Shown here one piece after another: positions 33,940 to 42,845 of a stretch of DNA of 64,000 nt (positions are counted from its first letter, which is position 1; each line of letters opens with the position of its first letter). The stretch is taken from contig JBBCJI010000018.1 in NCBI GenBank assembly GCA_037190845.1, positions 62,001 through 126,000 of the forward strand, read 5' to 3'. This DNA comes from JBEBVQ01 sp037190845 (GTDB lineage Bacteria > Bacteroidota > Bacteroidia > Chitinophagales > Chitinophagaceae). The position numbers and the translations under genes are program-made. A model generated the notes under the pieces. The model had not been told where the DNA came from. It did no database searches and saw only the letters and a list, made by a program, of their open reading frames with translations.

Positions 33940-34728
33940 TCATCCTTTCCAGAATCTGGGTGCAATCTGAAAAGTGGCGCCCATGGACAGATAAAACGAA
34001 AGCTGGTTGTCTAATGACGGGGAAGAAATATTATTGGAAAATCCCGGCTGAATATTGAATTTGACGTACTTAGCGCCAACGGAGAAATTCACAAACGGCT
34101 CTACAAAGTAGAATGAAACCCTGTCGATATCAGCCCGTGGTGTAGTAAACGAATGCTCCATCCCCAGCGTGTTACTGGTAAAATTGGCATAACGATGGTA
34201 GGTAAAACGTATACCACCACTCAACTCAATTATATCCTTGTGATTAAACCCTGCCGCAGGTTGCAGAAAAATGCGGTAATAATCCGAGCGGTAATTACCC
34301 GACATATTTTTCAGATTATCACGCCGGATCTGTCCGAATCCGCCACCGCCATATATTTCAAACAAACCTTTTCTTCCGAAGGTTGAATAATACCCCGCGC
34401 CGAATTCAAAGCGGTTACCTGTATAATGAATACTGTCATGGCGTTCCCGGTTGCTCAGCCAGAAATCTTCATTAGCGTATTTGCTTGTACTACGATAGCT
34501 TGCCATCAGACCCAGATTGCGAAAAGGAGACCCGGCAAAATCCACGGATGGGCTCCACCCTGTACCCGGCGCTTCCGACTGATTCTGAAGCTTTACGGAG
34601 GTTGTCAGCTTCATTTCCCCGGCTTCCCGGAGCATAGGCACATTGGCACGGTCGGGGAGGAAGATGCGGGGCGAGCAGGATGAAAGCAACAATATGATCG
34701 AAAACAATGTAAGGATACGGTAAGACAT
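33940..34728 (-). CDS. Putative outer-membrane beta-barrel lipoprotein
   Basis: A 262-residue protein with a lipoprotein signal (LLLSSC, Cys18) and a mature part made of alternating hydrophobic/polar strands rich in Tyr, Phe and Gly (GAGYYSTFGRKGLFEIYGGGGFGQI, FYFVEPFVNFSVGAKYVKFNIQP split by turns). It ends in a strand pattern typical of small outer-membrane barrels. I do not recognise a named family. It is transcribed alone, with strong hairpins upstream and a long palindrome downstream. Confidence 0.75.
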   Translation of the reverse strand: MSYRILTLFSIILLLSSCSPRIFLPDRANVPMLREAGEMKLTTSVKLQNQSEAPGTGWSPSVDFAGSPFRNLGLMASYRSTSKYANEDFWLSNRERHDSIHYTGNRFEFGAGYYSTFGRKGLFEIYGGGGFGQIRRDNLKNMSGNYRSDYYRIFLQPAAGFNHKDIIELSGGIRFTYHRYANFTSNTLGMEHSFTTPRADIDRVSFYFVEPFVNFSVGAKYVKFNIQPGFSNNISSPSLDNQLSFYLSMGATFQIAPRFWKG

Positions 34729-34813
34729 AAGCGCAAAGGGGATTTCTTCTTAATATTATAACTTTCATGCCATCAATAACTGCCTGGTACCAGGACATCC
34801 TCCTCCCCGATGT

Positions 34814-34863
34814 ATTATCTGTTGTCCCTGATTCCCTCCGGGAAATCAGGGACAACAGATAAT
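34814..34863. terminator. Strong hairpin between the MlaF-like and lipoprotein genes
   Basis: A perfect 20-bp stem (34814-34833 with 34844-34863) extended by a further CCC/GGG pairing at the tip. No long T-run follows, so it may be a REP-like element or transcript-end stabiliser. Confidence 0.6.
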
Positions 34864-34884
34864 CCGGGTTCTCCGAACGGGCAG

Positions 34885-34940
34885 GCGGATTAAAAATCCG
34901 CTTCATCCCTCCCGGATCCGCTGTGCTTAAGATCCGGGAG
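34885..34940. repeat. Two further short hairpins
   Basis: GCGGAT/ATCCGC (34885-34890, 34896-34901) and CTCCCGGATC/GATCCGGGAG (34909-34918, 34931-34940). With the preceding 20-bp stem they form three hairpins in 130 bases after the MlaF-like stop. Confidence 0.6.
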
Positions 34941-34992
34941 AGCGGGGCTTATCCCATACACATCCTATATCTGTACTTGACATACCGCATTC

Positions 34993-35769
34993 CTATTTCT
35001 CCGCATCCATCCGGTTCACCTCTTTGGCTTTCCGCATAAAATCCGAAGCAAAGATGAAGTTATTCAGCTCTTCATCCTCACTGAATACAATATCCGCATT
35101 GGAACCCTCCCATTGCTTGCGTCCTTTATTCATATAAACGATATGATCGCCGCTTTCCATTACGGTGTTCATATCATGTGTGTTGATCACCGTAGTGATG
35201 TTGTATTCCTGCGTCAACTCCACGATCAGCTTGTCAATCACAAGCGATGTTTGCGGATCAAGCCCTGAGTTAGGCTCGTCGCAAAACAGATATTTGGGAT
35301 TTAAAACCAAAGCCCGGGCCAGTGCCACGCGCTTCTTCATACCGCCGCTGATCTCTGCCGGGAATTTTTTGTTGGCCCCTTCCAGGTTGACACGCGCCAA
35401 CACCTCATTTACCCGCTTCAGCTTTTCATGCCGCCGCTGGTTTGTAAACATATCCAGGGGGAACATGACATTTGCTTCCACCGTCTTACTGTCAAACAGG
35501 GCGGAACCCTGAAAAAGCATGCCGATCTGCATACGCACTTCCTTTAACTGCTTTTCATCCATTTGGGTGATGTCCTGCCCTTCGTATAGTACCTGTCCTC
35601 CATCCTTATCCGGCGACATCAACCCTACCATGATCTTCATCAATACTGTTTTACCGCTGCCGCTTGCCCCAATGATCAGGTTTGCCTTACCCGGATGCAT
35701 CGCCAGCGAAACATCGTCCAGTACCACTTTATCTCCAAAACTTTTACGGACATGCTTTACTTCGATCAT
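34993..35769 (-). CDS. MlaF-like ABC transporter ATPase
   Basis: A 258-residue ATP-binding subunit. Walker A is GASGSGKTVLM (about residues 33-43), the signature is ISGGMKKRVALARAL, and Walker B is YLFCDEPNSGLDPQ, with the switch His in TVINTHDM. The SGGMxKRVALARA form and the overall length match MlaF-type ATPases, which work with an MlaE permease and an MCE protein to move phospholipids between the membranes. No permease or MCE gene adjoins on either side here, so its partners must be encoded elsewhere. Gene-free sequence flanks it on both sides. Confidence 0.9.
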   Translation of the reverse strand: MIEVKHVRKSFGDKVVLDDVSLAMHPGKANLIIGASGSGKTVLMKIMVGLMSPDKDGGQVLYEGQDITQMDEKQLKEVRMQIGMLFQGSALFDSKTVEANVMFPLDMFTNQRRHEKLKRVNEVLARVNLEGANKKFPAEISGGMKKRVALARALVLNPKYLFCDEPNSGLDPQTSLVIDKLIVELTQEYNITTVINTHDMNTVMESGDHIVYMNKGRKQWEGSNADIVFSEDEELNNFIFASDFMRKAKEVNRMDAEK

Positions 35770-36178
35770 GCGCTTTGTTTATAGATTCAAAAATAGGCAA
35801 ATAAAACTGTACCAATGAACAGAAGTCATACAACATCAGGGCTGTTGCATTCTAATAAAAAAAGTGTCAGGTGGGTTAGCGGCACATAATAAGCCCAGCA
35901 CAATATATTGAATGTTGTTTATGCTGCCCTTTCAGAGCGGTGGCACACTGTGTATACATGAGCCCAACGCGATATCCCAATGCGATGCATTGGGCTGTGT
36001 ATAATCCGCCAAAGGCTGAAAGCCTTTGATATATCCGAAGCATCGCCCCGGGTAATGAATAGTACCCCTCATGCGCCTGAAAGGACAATATATTTGTGGC
36101 CACAGTAGTCTGCAGGAGACGGCATAATTTTTCCTGCCCGGCAACATCACCTATACCTATAGACATGCCGGCCTTTAC
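35770..36178. other. Gene-free stretch with dispersed-type hairpins
   Basis: 409 bases. Contains AGCCCAA...CCCAATGC-GAT-GCATTGGGCT (35961-35995) and CAAAGGCT-GAA-AGCCTTTG (36010-36028), plus a less symmetric stretch to about 36120. The style suggests a REP/RAYT-type repeat region. The only ORF across it runs through both hairpins and is not credible. Confidence 0.55.
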
Positions 36179-38443
36179 CTATTCCACCATGATCTCATCA
36201 CAGGCAATAGCGGGTTTTTTGCGCTCATGGAAACGCCATACAGGCAGACGCTCCGGACATACGGCAGTGACGCGTATATAACGGGCATTTGTCCCCGCCG
36301 GCAACGAAAAAGTGTACCGGGGAAGTGCAACGGTAAGATCTTCTCCCGAAGCAGGAACCTGTTTCATACCGGCAATACGATACACATCTCCGTCTTCCGA
36401 CACTTCCACCTGTACCGACAACGGCAGGAAAATATAATGCCGCGGGTCATGCATAAATCCTGCAGTAACCGACCGGATCTGCTTTTCTGACCGGAGGTCA
36501 ATTGTAACGTGCATATCATGCCCGTAAAACAAAAGCCAGTTATAGCTGTAATCTTTACCCCCCTGCAAACCGTCTGTAAGCGTAGCGGCGCCCCTTGCCG
36601 GATAATCAGGTGAAAACGGGTATTTAAAGCTGATACCGGCGTCCTGCGCCCTGTTAAGCTTCCAGGAGCGGTCAAGCAACGCCTTCCACTCTTTCTGATA
36701 ACCATCCGGAGTGAGACCTCCCTCCGACAATGTATGTACACCGGCTGCCGCTGCCTGGGCTGTAAAGCGTGCTACACGCTCCGGCCAGTTTTTACGCACA
36801 TGATAGTCGCCGTTATCATCCGCAGATAAATATCCGTATTGCTGTGTTCCGTAAAAGGAGGATTGCTGCAATACCACATACTCGAGCGGAAGGCGCAAAC
36901 GGGCTACCCGCGCCGAGCGGACAGGATGCTCTTCTACCGCTGCCTCTGCCTGATCAAGCAATGATGAGTAACGGTCGATAAGCACAGGAGAGAGGTAATC
37001 CTTGTGATTATTAACAGGATTCCCATAGATGTCGAGTGTTGCACCGGTAGCGCGCACTGATTCATACAGCACATCGAGATAGTTATTTACATACTGCGCG
37101 GCGCCGCCATAATATCCGGTCATAAAATCCTGCCGGATCGCCGCTTCATCCGCTTCGGGGTCCCACAGCAGTTTGGCATGCAGATAGCTGTTCCATTCTG
37201 CCATGTCGGAATAATTATCTTCACTCCCGTGCAGGAATACACCCGAAACCCCTTCTTTAGAAAAATAACGGATATTCTGACCCGCATGACGGTAATCCGG
37301 GAAAGGTGTCAGGAAGTTGGTAAACTGGGTGGTATAATCCCAGATAAAAATATTATTTGTTATTGCAGACCATCCATCTAAATTTTTACGAAAATCTGCG
37401 GCAGAAGATTCTGCCGGTAGCGGCCTGGTACGATAGGCATCAATACTGCTGAGAAAGACATAAACGTTATCTGCGGGCCTGGATTTCCGGGGAGGGCGGG
37501 ATGTGTACGTGTAAGCCAATGTAGTAAACTGCTGCTCCGGAAATTCAGCAGCTACCCTGTTCACAAAACGGATCAGCGAGCCCTGGGGTCCTCCTTCTGC
37601 GGCATCTGTTTTGGCACATTGGTCACAGGTGCAATATACCGGCTCATCATTGGGACTGATGGACCAGTACACAGCATCGGGCCGTTTCTGTATAGCCTTA
37701 CGAAGGTACGCCACCGTGTGCCGGAAGACATCTTCATTGCTCAGACATAGTTGCACCGGCTGCCGTCGTCCCTGTATCAGGGAATAATATTCAGGATGTG
37801 CTGCAAAATACTGTTCCGGCGGCAGGAGCTTAAAATAAGAATGCCCCCATAATCCCCACAGATCTTCAAACTGATGCAATTTGTGCCAGTCAAGATATTC
37901 AGGATCATTTGACGCGGGGTAATAGGTCTGGCGGAATACAAAACGTGGGCTTTGCACATCCATAATACCGGAAGATATCGTAATATCCTTTTGTTCCGGT
38001 ACGTAAACAGGTTCTCCTCCGGCATACTTGCGGCAACCGAGATATTTTTCGAGGAAAGTATAGACACCATACAAGGTCCCCTTCCCAGACGCACCACATA
38101 TATACACATTAGCAGCGTCGGTTTTGATATAAAACCCGTCATGCCGCACACCTGCCGATCTTGCTGCAGGAGCATTCTTTACTTTACCGATGTATATAGC
38201 ATATTTTTCCGGAGCTGCATTTTCGGCAACTACAGGCAAATCAAAACCGGTCATATGCCGGACATACTGCTGCAGCGCTGCAGCCGCTTTTTGTTCATTG
38301 GGCAGCGGCTTGTCCGGGATCACAATATGAAAAGCACTGGCGCCATTTTTCATAAGCAACAAAGGAGCGCTGGCGGTGCACGAAGCTGCCAGTAAAGAAA
38401 GCAGGAACATCACGATAAAACAAGCAGTGTTATTTCTGAGCAT
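36179..38443 (-). CDS. DUF4838 glycoside-hydrolase-like lipoprotein
   Basis: A 754-residue protein from the ATG at 38443, which gives a lipoprotein signal (LLSLLAASC). The longer frame to 38533 would overlap the upstream GH26 gene and bury the signal. An N-terminal alpha-glucuronidase-like domain (NEQKAAAALQQYV, GTLYGVYTFLEKYLGCRKY) precedes the DUF4838 core (SPRFVFRQTYY, WGHSYFKLLP, VYWSISPNDEPVYCTCDQC, FLHGSEDNYSDMAEWNSYLHAKLLWDP). A discoidin-like C-terminal domain ends the protein. DUF4838 members are suspected carbohydrate-active enzymes. It is the last gene of the polysaccharide module and may trim or process the polymer. Confidence 0.85.
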   Translation of the reverse strand: MLRNNTACFIVMFLLSLLAASCTASAPLLLMKNGASAFHIVIPDKPLPNEQKAAAALQQYVRHMTGFDLPVVAENAAPEKYAIYIGKVKNAPAARSAGVRHDGFYIKTDAANVYICGASGKGTLYGVYTFLEKYLGCRKYAGGEPVYVPEQKDITISSGIMDVQSPRFVFRQTYYPASNDPEYLDWHKLHQFEDLWGLWGHSYFKLLPPEQYFAAHPEYYSLIQGRRQPVQLCLSNEDVFRHTVAYLRKAIQKRPDAVYWSISPNDEPVYCTCDQCAKTDAAEGGPQGSLIRFVNRVAAEFPEQQFTTLAYTYTSRPPRKSRPADNVYVFLSSIDAYRTRPLPAESSAADFRKNLDGWSAITNNIFIWDYTTQFTNFLTPFPDYRHAGQNIRYFSKEGVSGVFLHGSEDNYSDMAEWNSYLHAKLLWDPEADEAAIRQDFMTGYYGGAAQYVNNYLDVLYESVRATGATLDIYGNPVNNHKDYLSPVLIDRYSSLLDQAEAAVEEHPVRSARVARLRLPLEYVVLQQSSFYGTQQYGYLSADDNGDYHVRKNWPERVARFTAQAAAAGVHTLSEGGLTPDGYQKEWKALLDRSWKLNRAQDAGISFKYPFSPDYPARGAATLTDGLQGGKDYSYNWLLFYGHDMHVTIDLRSEKQIRSVTAGFMHDPRHYIFLPLSVQVEVSEDGDVYRIAGMKQVPASGEDLTVALPRYTFSLPAGTNARYIRVTAVCPERLPVWRFHERKKPAIACDEIMVE

Positions 38444-38471
38444 ACTTCCCGGATATAGGACATTTTGAATA

Positions 38472-39629
38472 TCAGTCCAGCAATTCCCATTTCCTGACAT
38501 TATTGATAATCGCCCCACGGGTTGCCGGATCATCCTTGAAATACCAGTTCAAGGTCTGTAGTGTTGTCGTATTATCTTCAGAGAAATGGAAAAACAAGAT
38601 TGATTTAATCGCAGGATATTTTATATTCAGACTATCAAGCGCACCGGCAAACCACTCACTACGGCTTCCTCCTACTTCGAGAGAGCCCAACTCGGTCAAC
38701 ATTACCGGTTTTTTGAGCGGAACCACTTCTTTATATGCCTTACCAATAATATCATCAAATTGCCACCACTGGCTCCAGGCAGCTACCGCTCCGTAATTCA
38801 GTATGTTTAATCCCACATAATCTACCACGGAATCACCGGGATAGAACTCCCCGATATTACCATACGAAGGATGGGGGCTCCATATCCAGAGTACATTATC
38901 TGCTTGTTCGGCTTTAAACAGCGCATGTATATGACGCCAGGCTGCCACAAACTCTTCCGTAGTATTGTTCTGCGGGCCCCAGGGATACCGGTAAGGATCA
39001 TTCATTTCATGCCCGAGCCGCACAAAGACCGGCTTTTTCACTTCACGGACTGCAGCAGCCCATTTCCGGATGTAAAAATCATAATCTCCTGAAGCAACAT
39101 CCCGCATGCCGCCTTTATCACGCTGTTCCGGCTTTCTCAGATGCGGATACCCTGTTTCGGCAAAGGCCGATAACCAGGGTTCCCAGGTAATGACCGGCAA
39201 TGAGCCGGAAGCAAGAATGGCATTCACCTGCCTGACGGGAAACTCCTGATCCCGCTTATCACCCCAGGCTGTGTATATGTGCACCAGCGGGAACGTAGTA
39301 TGCAGGGAATCCTCCAGAGCGATGATGCTTTCAAGACTTTGTTTCATACGGTTGTCGAAAGCGCCGAGCAGCATTTTTTCAGGATTCCGGAGCAATGCCA
39401 TATCACGGGTATAAGCTTCAAACCACTGCAGTTTATCCGAACGCTTCTCCGTCCTTGCCTGTAGCATCATACGCGCTTCCACATTACGCACACCGCTTCC
39501 CATCAATGAGAACAGGTGTTCGAGGGGGCCTTTGGCGCTGTCGCCTGTCAGCATAAGGGCCATCACAATCGCTACTCCGGCTACAAATGCAACCAGGGAG
39601 GCAGCGACCCTAAATGTGATTGTCTTCAT
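38472..39629 (-). CDS. Glycoside hydrolase family 26-like enzyme, membrane-anchored
   Basis: A 385-residue protein with one N-terminal hydrophobic segment (about 7-28) that probably anchors it in the inner membrane facing the periplasm. The catalytic domain shows GH26 hallmarks: acid/base Glu in VRLGHEMND and nucleophile Glu in VMLTELGS, plus ITWEPWLS and WIWSPHPSYGN. GH26 enzymes are beta-mannanases or related endo-glycanases. Its 5' end overlaps the GT2 synthase gene by 20 bases, so it is co-translated with it. This parallels the dedicated hydrolases (BcsZ, PelA, AlgL) of synthase-dependent polysaccharide systems. Confidence 0.88.
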   Translation of the reverse strand: MKTITFRVAASLVAFVAGVAIVMALMLTGDSAKGPLEHLFSLMGSGVRNVEARMMLQARTEKRSDKLQWFEAYTRDMALLRNPEKMLLGAFDNRMKQSLESIIALEDSLHTTFPLVHIYTAWGDKRDQEFPVRQVNAILASGSLPVITWEPWLSAFAETGYPHLRKPEQRDKGGMRDVASGDYDFYIRKWAAAVREVKKPVFVRLGHEMNDPYRYPWGPQNNTTEEFVAAWRHIHALFKAEQADNVLWIWSPHPSYGNIGEFYPGDSVVDYVGLNILNYGAVAAWSQWWQFDDIIGKAYKEVVPLKKPVMLTELGSLEVGGSRSEWFAGALDSLNIKYPAIKSILFFHFSEDNTTTLQTLNWYFKDDPATRGAIINNVRKWELLD

Positions 39630-41229
39630 CTTTTTTCGTTTTTATACAATTCAGTTGCACACCTGCCCAGGGCTCTTCCTCACGCATACGCCATGATTCG
39701 AATGCAGCAAAAATACCGCGGACAGACATAATAAATGCGATAAATGCAAAGCCGATCATACTCCATGTCTCTTCGGCAGTAAACATGATACGGCTTTCCG
39801 GCATCCAGAAACGCCGGTAGATCAACAATACAGTAACAGATACGACAAACAATATTATATGCACCAGCAACGGCCGGGCAAAAGGTGTAAAATACCTCGT
39901 AACAGCCTTTTTAGCAGTCGGTATATAGGGAATATCCGCGTTGATAATCGCGAGCAGGAATCCCCAAAAGAAAACCGGCCAGCAGGAAAACTTCAGCACA
40001 GTACCGCGCCAGTGCAATCCCCGCTCGGATGCGGGATGGCACAGCCAACGCTGCATATACAGATATATGCCCACTGCACAAAGCAATATGGGAAGACCGC
40101 GTATCAGAAATTCCGCAAAAGATATACTGGCCGGCAGAATGCCCGTAAAAAAAAACAGAAACGGAAGCAACAGAAAGAAAAACTGGATCGCACCTGAAAG
40201 ATAATAAGTGCCAATGACCAGGTATGAAAGCTTTTGCCAGAATGTAAGTTTTTTATGAAGTCGTGGCAATTCTGCAAAGGTAACTTCAAACACACCCCTC
40301 GCCCATTTCAACTGCTGCTTGCAAAACGATCCGAAGTCTTCCGGAACCAATCCGCGGCTGACTACAACGGGATTGTATACAGATTTCCATCCCGCAGCAT
40401 GAATACGGATCGAAGTGATAAGGTCTTCTGCAAGACCAATGCCATGACCACCGATGCTTTCAAGCGCTTTACGCCGGAAAGTACAGTTGGCGCCGATGGC
40501 CACGCTGCATCCATGTCCGAACAGGCTCATCTGCGTCGGGCCGTAAAACATATAGGTCTGCTCGGCAGCGCCTGCAGCCGTAAATGAACGGTACTGGTTA
40601 TAATATGCCTGCGAAACCTGTACAAACCCGGTCTTCTCATCACGGAAAAAACCCAGTGTATGATCGAGAAAATCCGGGAACGGGATATGGTCCGGATCAA
40701 GCACCAGAATGAAATCTTCCGTAGTCCGTTCCAGTGCAGCGTTGATCTTACCAGCTTTGGCCCCCGGCAGATCCAGCAGCTCCATCCACACAGCGCCATA
40801 ACGCTCCGCAACCTCACGAAAACGGGGATCACGGGTGTCATCCAGCAGATAAGTCGTATGCGGATATTTGATCCGGGCGCAGGCTTCCAGCGTTTTTTCG
40901 AACATGGACAAGGGCTCACCGGGAGAGCTGGTCGTAAAGATGGCGACACTTAATCCCGGATCAGGCGGAGGCGCCGTATCCGGCTTGCGGATACGCAGGT
41001 AATTGATCCATATCAGTACGATACGGGCCATGCAATACCAGAAAACCAGGCTGAGCAGGAGGAATGGCCACCAGTGGATGACGTGCCCCGGCCGGAACCA
41101 CCAGTCTGCGAAAAGCACGATACTGATGATACCGGCAGCAACAAGCACCATAAGTATAAACCGGTCGCGGAAGCGGATATCTGCCGCTTCACGGAAATGC
41201 CACAGGCTGCTATTTTTATTTCTGTTCAT
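39610..41229 (-). CDS. Processive GT2 glycosyltransferase (BcsA/cellulose-synthase-like)
   Basis: A 539-residue membrane protein. Two N-terminal TM segments (about 25-45, 52-75) precede a GT-A domain with LLDDTRD, the DxD-type LDPDH, LAEDLIT (ED base) and QQLKWARG (QxxRW equivalent), then about five C-terminal TM segments. These are the four motif groups of processive beta-glycan synthases. No PilZ domain is visible. The gene overlaps the GH26 gene at its end and the TPR-barrel gene at its start (14 bases). This gives an export barrel, synthase, hydrolase order typical of synthase-dependent exopolysaccharide operons. Polymer identity is unknown; the GH26 partner hints at a mannan- or mixed-linkage-type product, which is inference. 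Confidence 0.9.
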   Translation of the reverse strand: MNRNKNSSLWHFREAADIRFRDRFILMVLVAAGIISIVLFADWWFRPGHVIHWWPFLLLSLVFWYCMARIVLIWINYLRIRKPDTAPPPDPGLSVAIFTTSSPGEPLSMFEKTLEACARIKYPHTTYLLDDTRDPRFREVAERYGAVWMELLDLPGAKAGKINAALERTTEDFILVLDPDHIPFPDFLDHTLGFFRDEKTGFVQVSQAYYNQYRSFTAAGAAEQTYMFYGPTQMSLFGHGCSVAIGANCTFRRKALESIGGHGIGLAEDLITSIRIHAAGWKSVYNPVVVSRGLVPEDFGSFCKQQLKWARGVFEVTFAELPRLHKKLTFWQKLSYLVIGTYYLSGAIQFFFLLLPFLFFFTGILPASISFAEFLIRGLPILLCAVGIYLYMQRWLCHPASERGLHWRGTVLKFSCWPVFFWGFLLAIINADIPYIPTAKKAVTRYFTPFARPLLVHIILFVVSVTVLLIYRRFWMPESRIMFTAEETWSMIGFAFIAFIMSVRGIFAAFESWRMREEEPWAGVQLNCIKTKKDEDNHI

Positions 41230-42742
41230 TCCAGAAGTTCAGCTTTACGCCCAGACCTGCGGTATGGGTATTAAAGAACCAGGCTTGCCGGTACTCATAA
41301 CGGGCAGACAATGTCATTTTTTCCGTAACCCGGAAATTGGAAAAAACACTTACACCACCTGGAGAGAAATCTTCAGGTGCATAATCTCTGGCGATAAATA
41401 GCACCCCCTCCGTATTTTTATCAAGATACAAATAGGGATTCAATGCATGAGCAAACAATCCGGCATCTGCGTTGATCCCTCCGCTCCACCTGCCGGAACC
41501 GGGGCGGATATGAATCTGCAACAGACCAGCGTGCACATGCTGTTCTTCAGGGGTAAAGAAAAGATAGTACATACCTGTAACAGGCTGATCGTATGTAGCA
41601 ATCACTTCTGACAGGGGTCTTCTCGACATAAAACTGTTTTCCCTGGAGTCACTATAGCTGTAGCTATAGCCCAAACGAAGCGTAAAGATAGAAAACTTTA
41701 CCGGAGGTGCGTATATCCAGCCATATACACTGTACACAATATTTCCCGGCAGGGCATTCAGTTCGGCAGCTATTTTCCCTTCCGGTCCGTTCTTGTCACT
41801 CCATCCTGCATGCGCGGCAATCCGGCGGAAGGAAAGCGCTGTATCAAGACTGGTAATTGTATAAGTATACGGCTTTTGCTCCGCCAGCAGCTCCCAGTTA
41901 AATCGCTTTATTTTCTGGCTTAATGCAAAAGAAGCCGTCCAGTCTGTTGCTGCGGTATGCCGGAAATGTGCCAGGCCTGCCGAAAGATTTGCCTGAATAC
42001 CTGCCCTGGGCAGGAGGAATTGATTGCCGGCTTCAATGCGGTATACACCGGCTGTCTTTCCGTTCCACATAAAAACAGGCATATGTACCCCAAAATAGGG
42101 CGCCAGATACCGGTGGAAGAACGTGCCTGCCTGCACAGATGTGGTAAGCGCCTGTACCGGCTGGTTATCTGAACTATAAGCGGTATTGAATTTCACCCAG
42201 GGAGACTCTGCTTCCCGGACATGTAAAAGAAGCTCCTGTGCAGCAGCATTATCCGGATCCACCTTCAACACACTGTCTATCCGGGCTGCCGCTTCAGGAT
42301 ACATAGCCGACCAATAGGAAACATTACCCCGTATCAGGTTGGCCGCAGTGTAATATCTCCCCCTGTCTTCCAGTTGCTGCAATATAGCTGCGGAAGCATC
42401 CCACTTCCCGGTGACCGCTAATGTGTTGGCATAGTCAAGCAACAGATAATCCGACTCCGGACTGATAGCGGCTGCACGTCCGTACATCTTACGGGCTTTC
42501 CGGAAGCGATGACGCCACAATTCCGTTTGCCCGTTCATCCAAAGCGCATTTACATCATCGGGATTATGCTTCAGATACCGGTATAACAAACGGCAGCTTT
42601 GTCCATACTCATGATCATCACGCAAACTTTTGGCAAGAGATAATGTATCAACCTTATGTCCGCCGGGTATCTGCGATTTCACAGACCATGGCAGACAAAA
42701 GCCAATCAGGTACAGAACAGTTATGGAAGCACGAATTTTCAT
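41216..42742 (-). CDS. TPR plus outer-membrane beta-barrel protein (polysaccharide export type)
   Basis: A 508-residue protein: signal peptide 1-24, TPR-like helices about 30-185 (ALWMNGQTELWRHRFRKARK, LLLDYANTLAVTGKWDAS), then a barrel-like region about 195-508 with repeated aromatic strands and a final strand LGVKLNFW. This two-part plan is that of PgaA/BcsC/YaiO-like exporters, in which the periplasmic TPR guides a polysaccharide to the outer-membrane pore. It overlaps the GT2 gene by 14 bases and is first in the four-gene module 42742-36179. A terminator separates it from the adhesin gene upstream. Confidence 0.85.
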   Translation of the reverse strand: MKIRASITVLYLIGFCLPWSVKSQIPGGHKVDTLSLAKSLRDDHEYGQSCRLLYRYLKHNPDDVNALWMNGQTELWRHRFRKARKMYGRAAAISPESDYLLLDYANTLAVTGKWDASAAILQQLEDRGRYYTAANLIRGNVSYWSAMYPEAAARIDSVLKVDPDNAAAQELLLHVREAESPWVKFNTAYSSDNQPVQALTTSVQAGTFFHRYLAPYFGVHMPVFMWNGKTAGVYRIEAGNQFLLPRAGIQANLSAGLAHFRHTAATDWTASFALSQKIKRFNWELLAEQKPYTYTITSLDTALSFRRIAAHAGWSDKNGPEGKIAAELNALPGNIVYSVYGWIYAPPVKFSIFTLRLGYSYSYSDSRENSFMSRRPLSEVIATYDQPVTGMYYLFFTPEEQHVHAGLLQIHIRPGSGRWSGGINADAGLFAHALNPYLYLDKNTEGVLFIARDYAPEDFSPGGVSVFSNFRVTEKMTLSARYEYRQAWFFNTHTAGLGVKLNFWNEQK

Positions 42743-42784
42743 CTGTATACGGGCGATAAAAATACCGGATTATTTCCGGGCCGG

Positions 42785-42825
42785 AAAAAAACATCCTGGC
42801 CCGGAGATACCGCGACCAGGATGTT
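42785..42825 (-). terminator. Terminator of the PKD adhesin gene
   Basis: AACATCCTGG (42790-42799) pairs with CCAGGATGTT (42816-42825). The A-run 42785-42790 is the T-tail on the minus strand, about 20 bases after the stop. Confidence 0.85.
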
Positions 42826-42845
42826 GCTGAATGGTTTAGGACATA

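Noticed and set aside
35876..36166. 96-residue frame on the minus strand
   Set aside because: Reads straight through two hairpins of a repeat-like region; the composition is that of a repeat.
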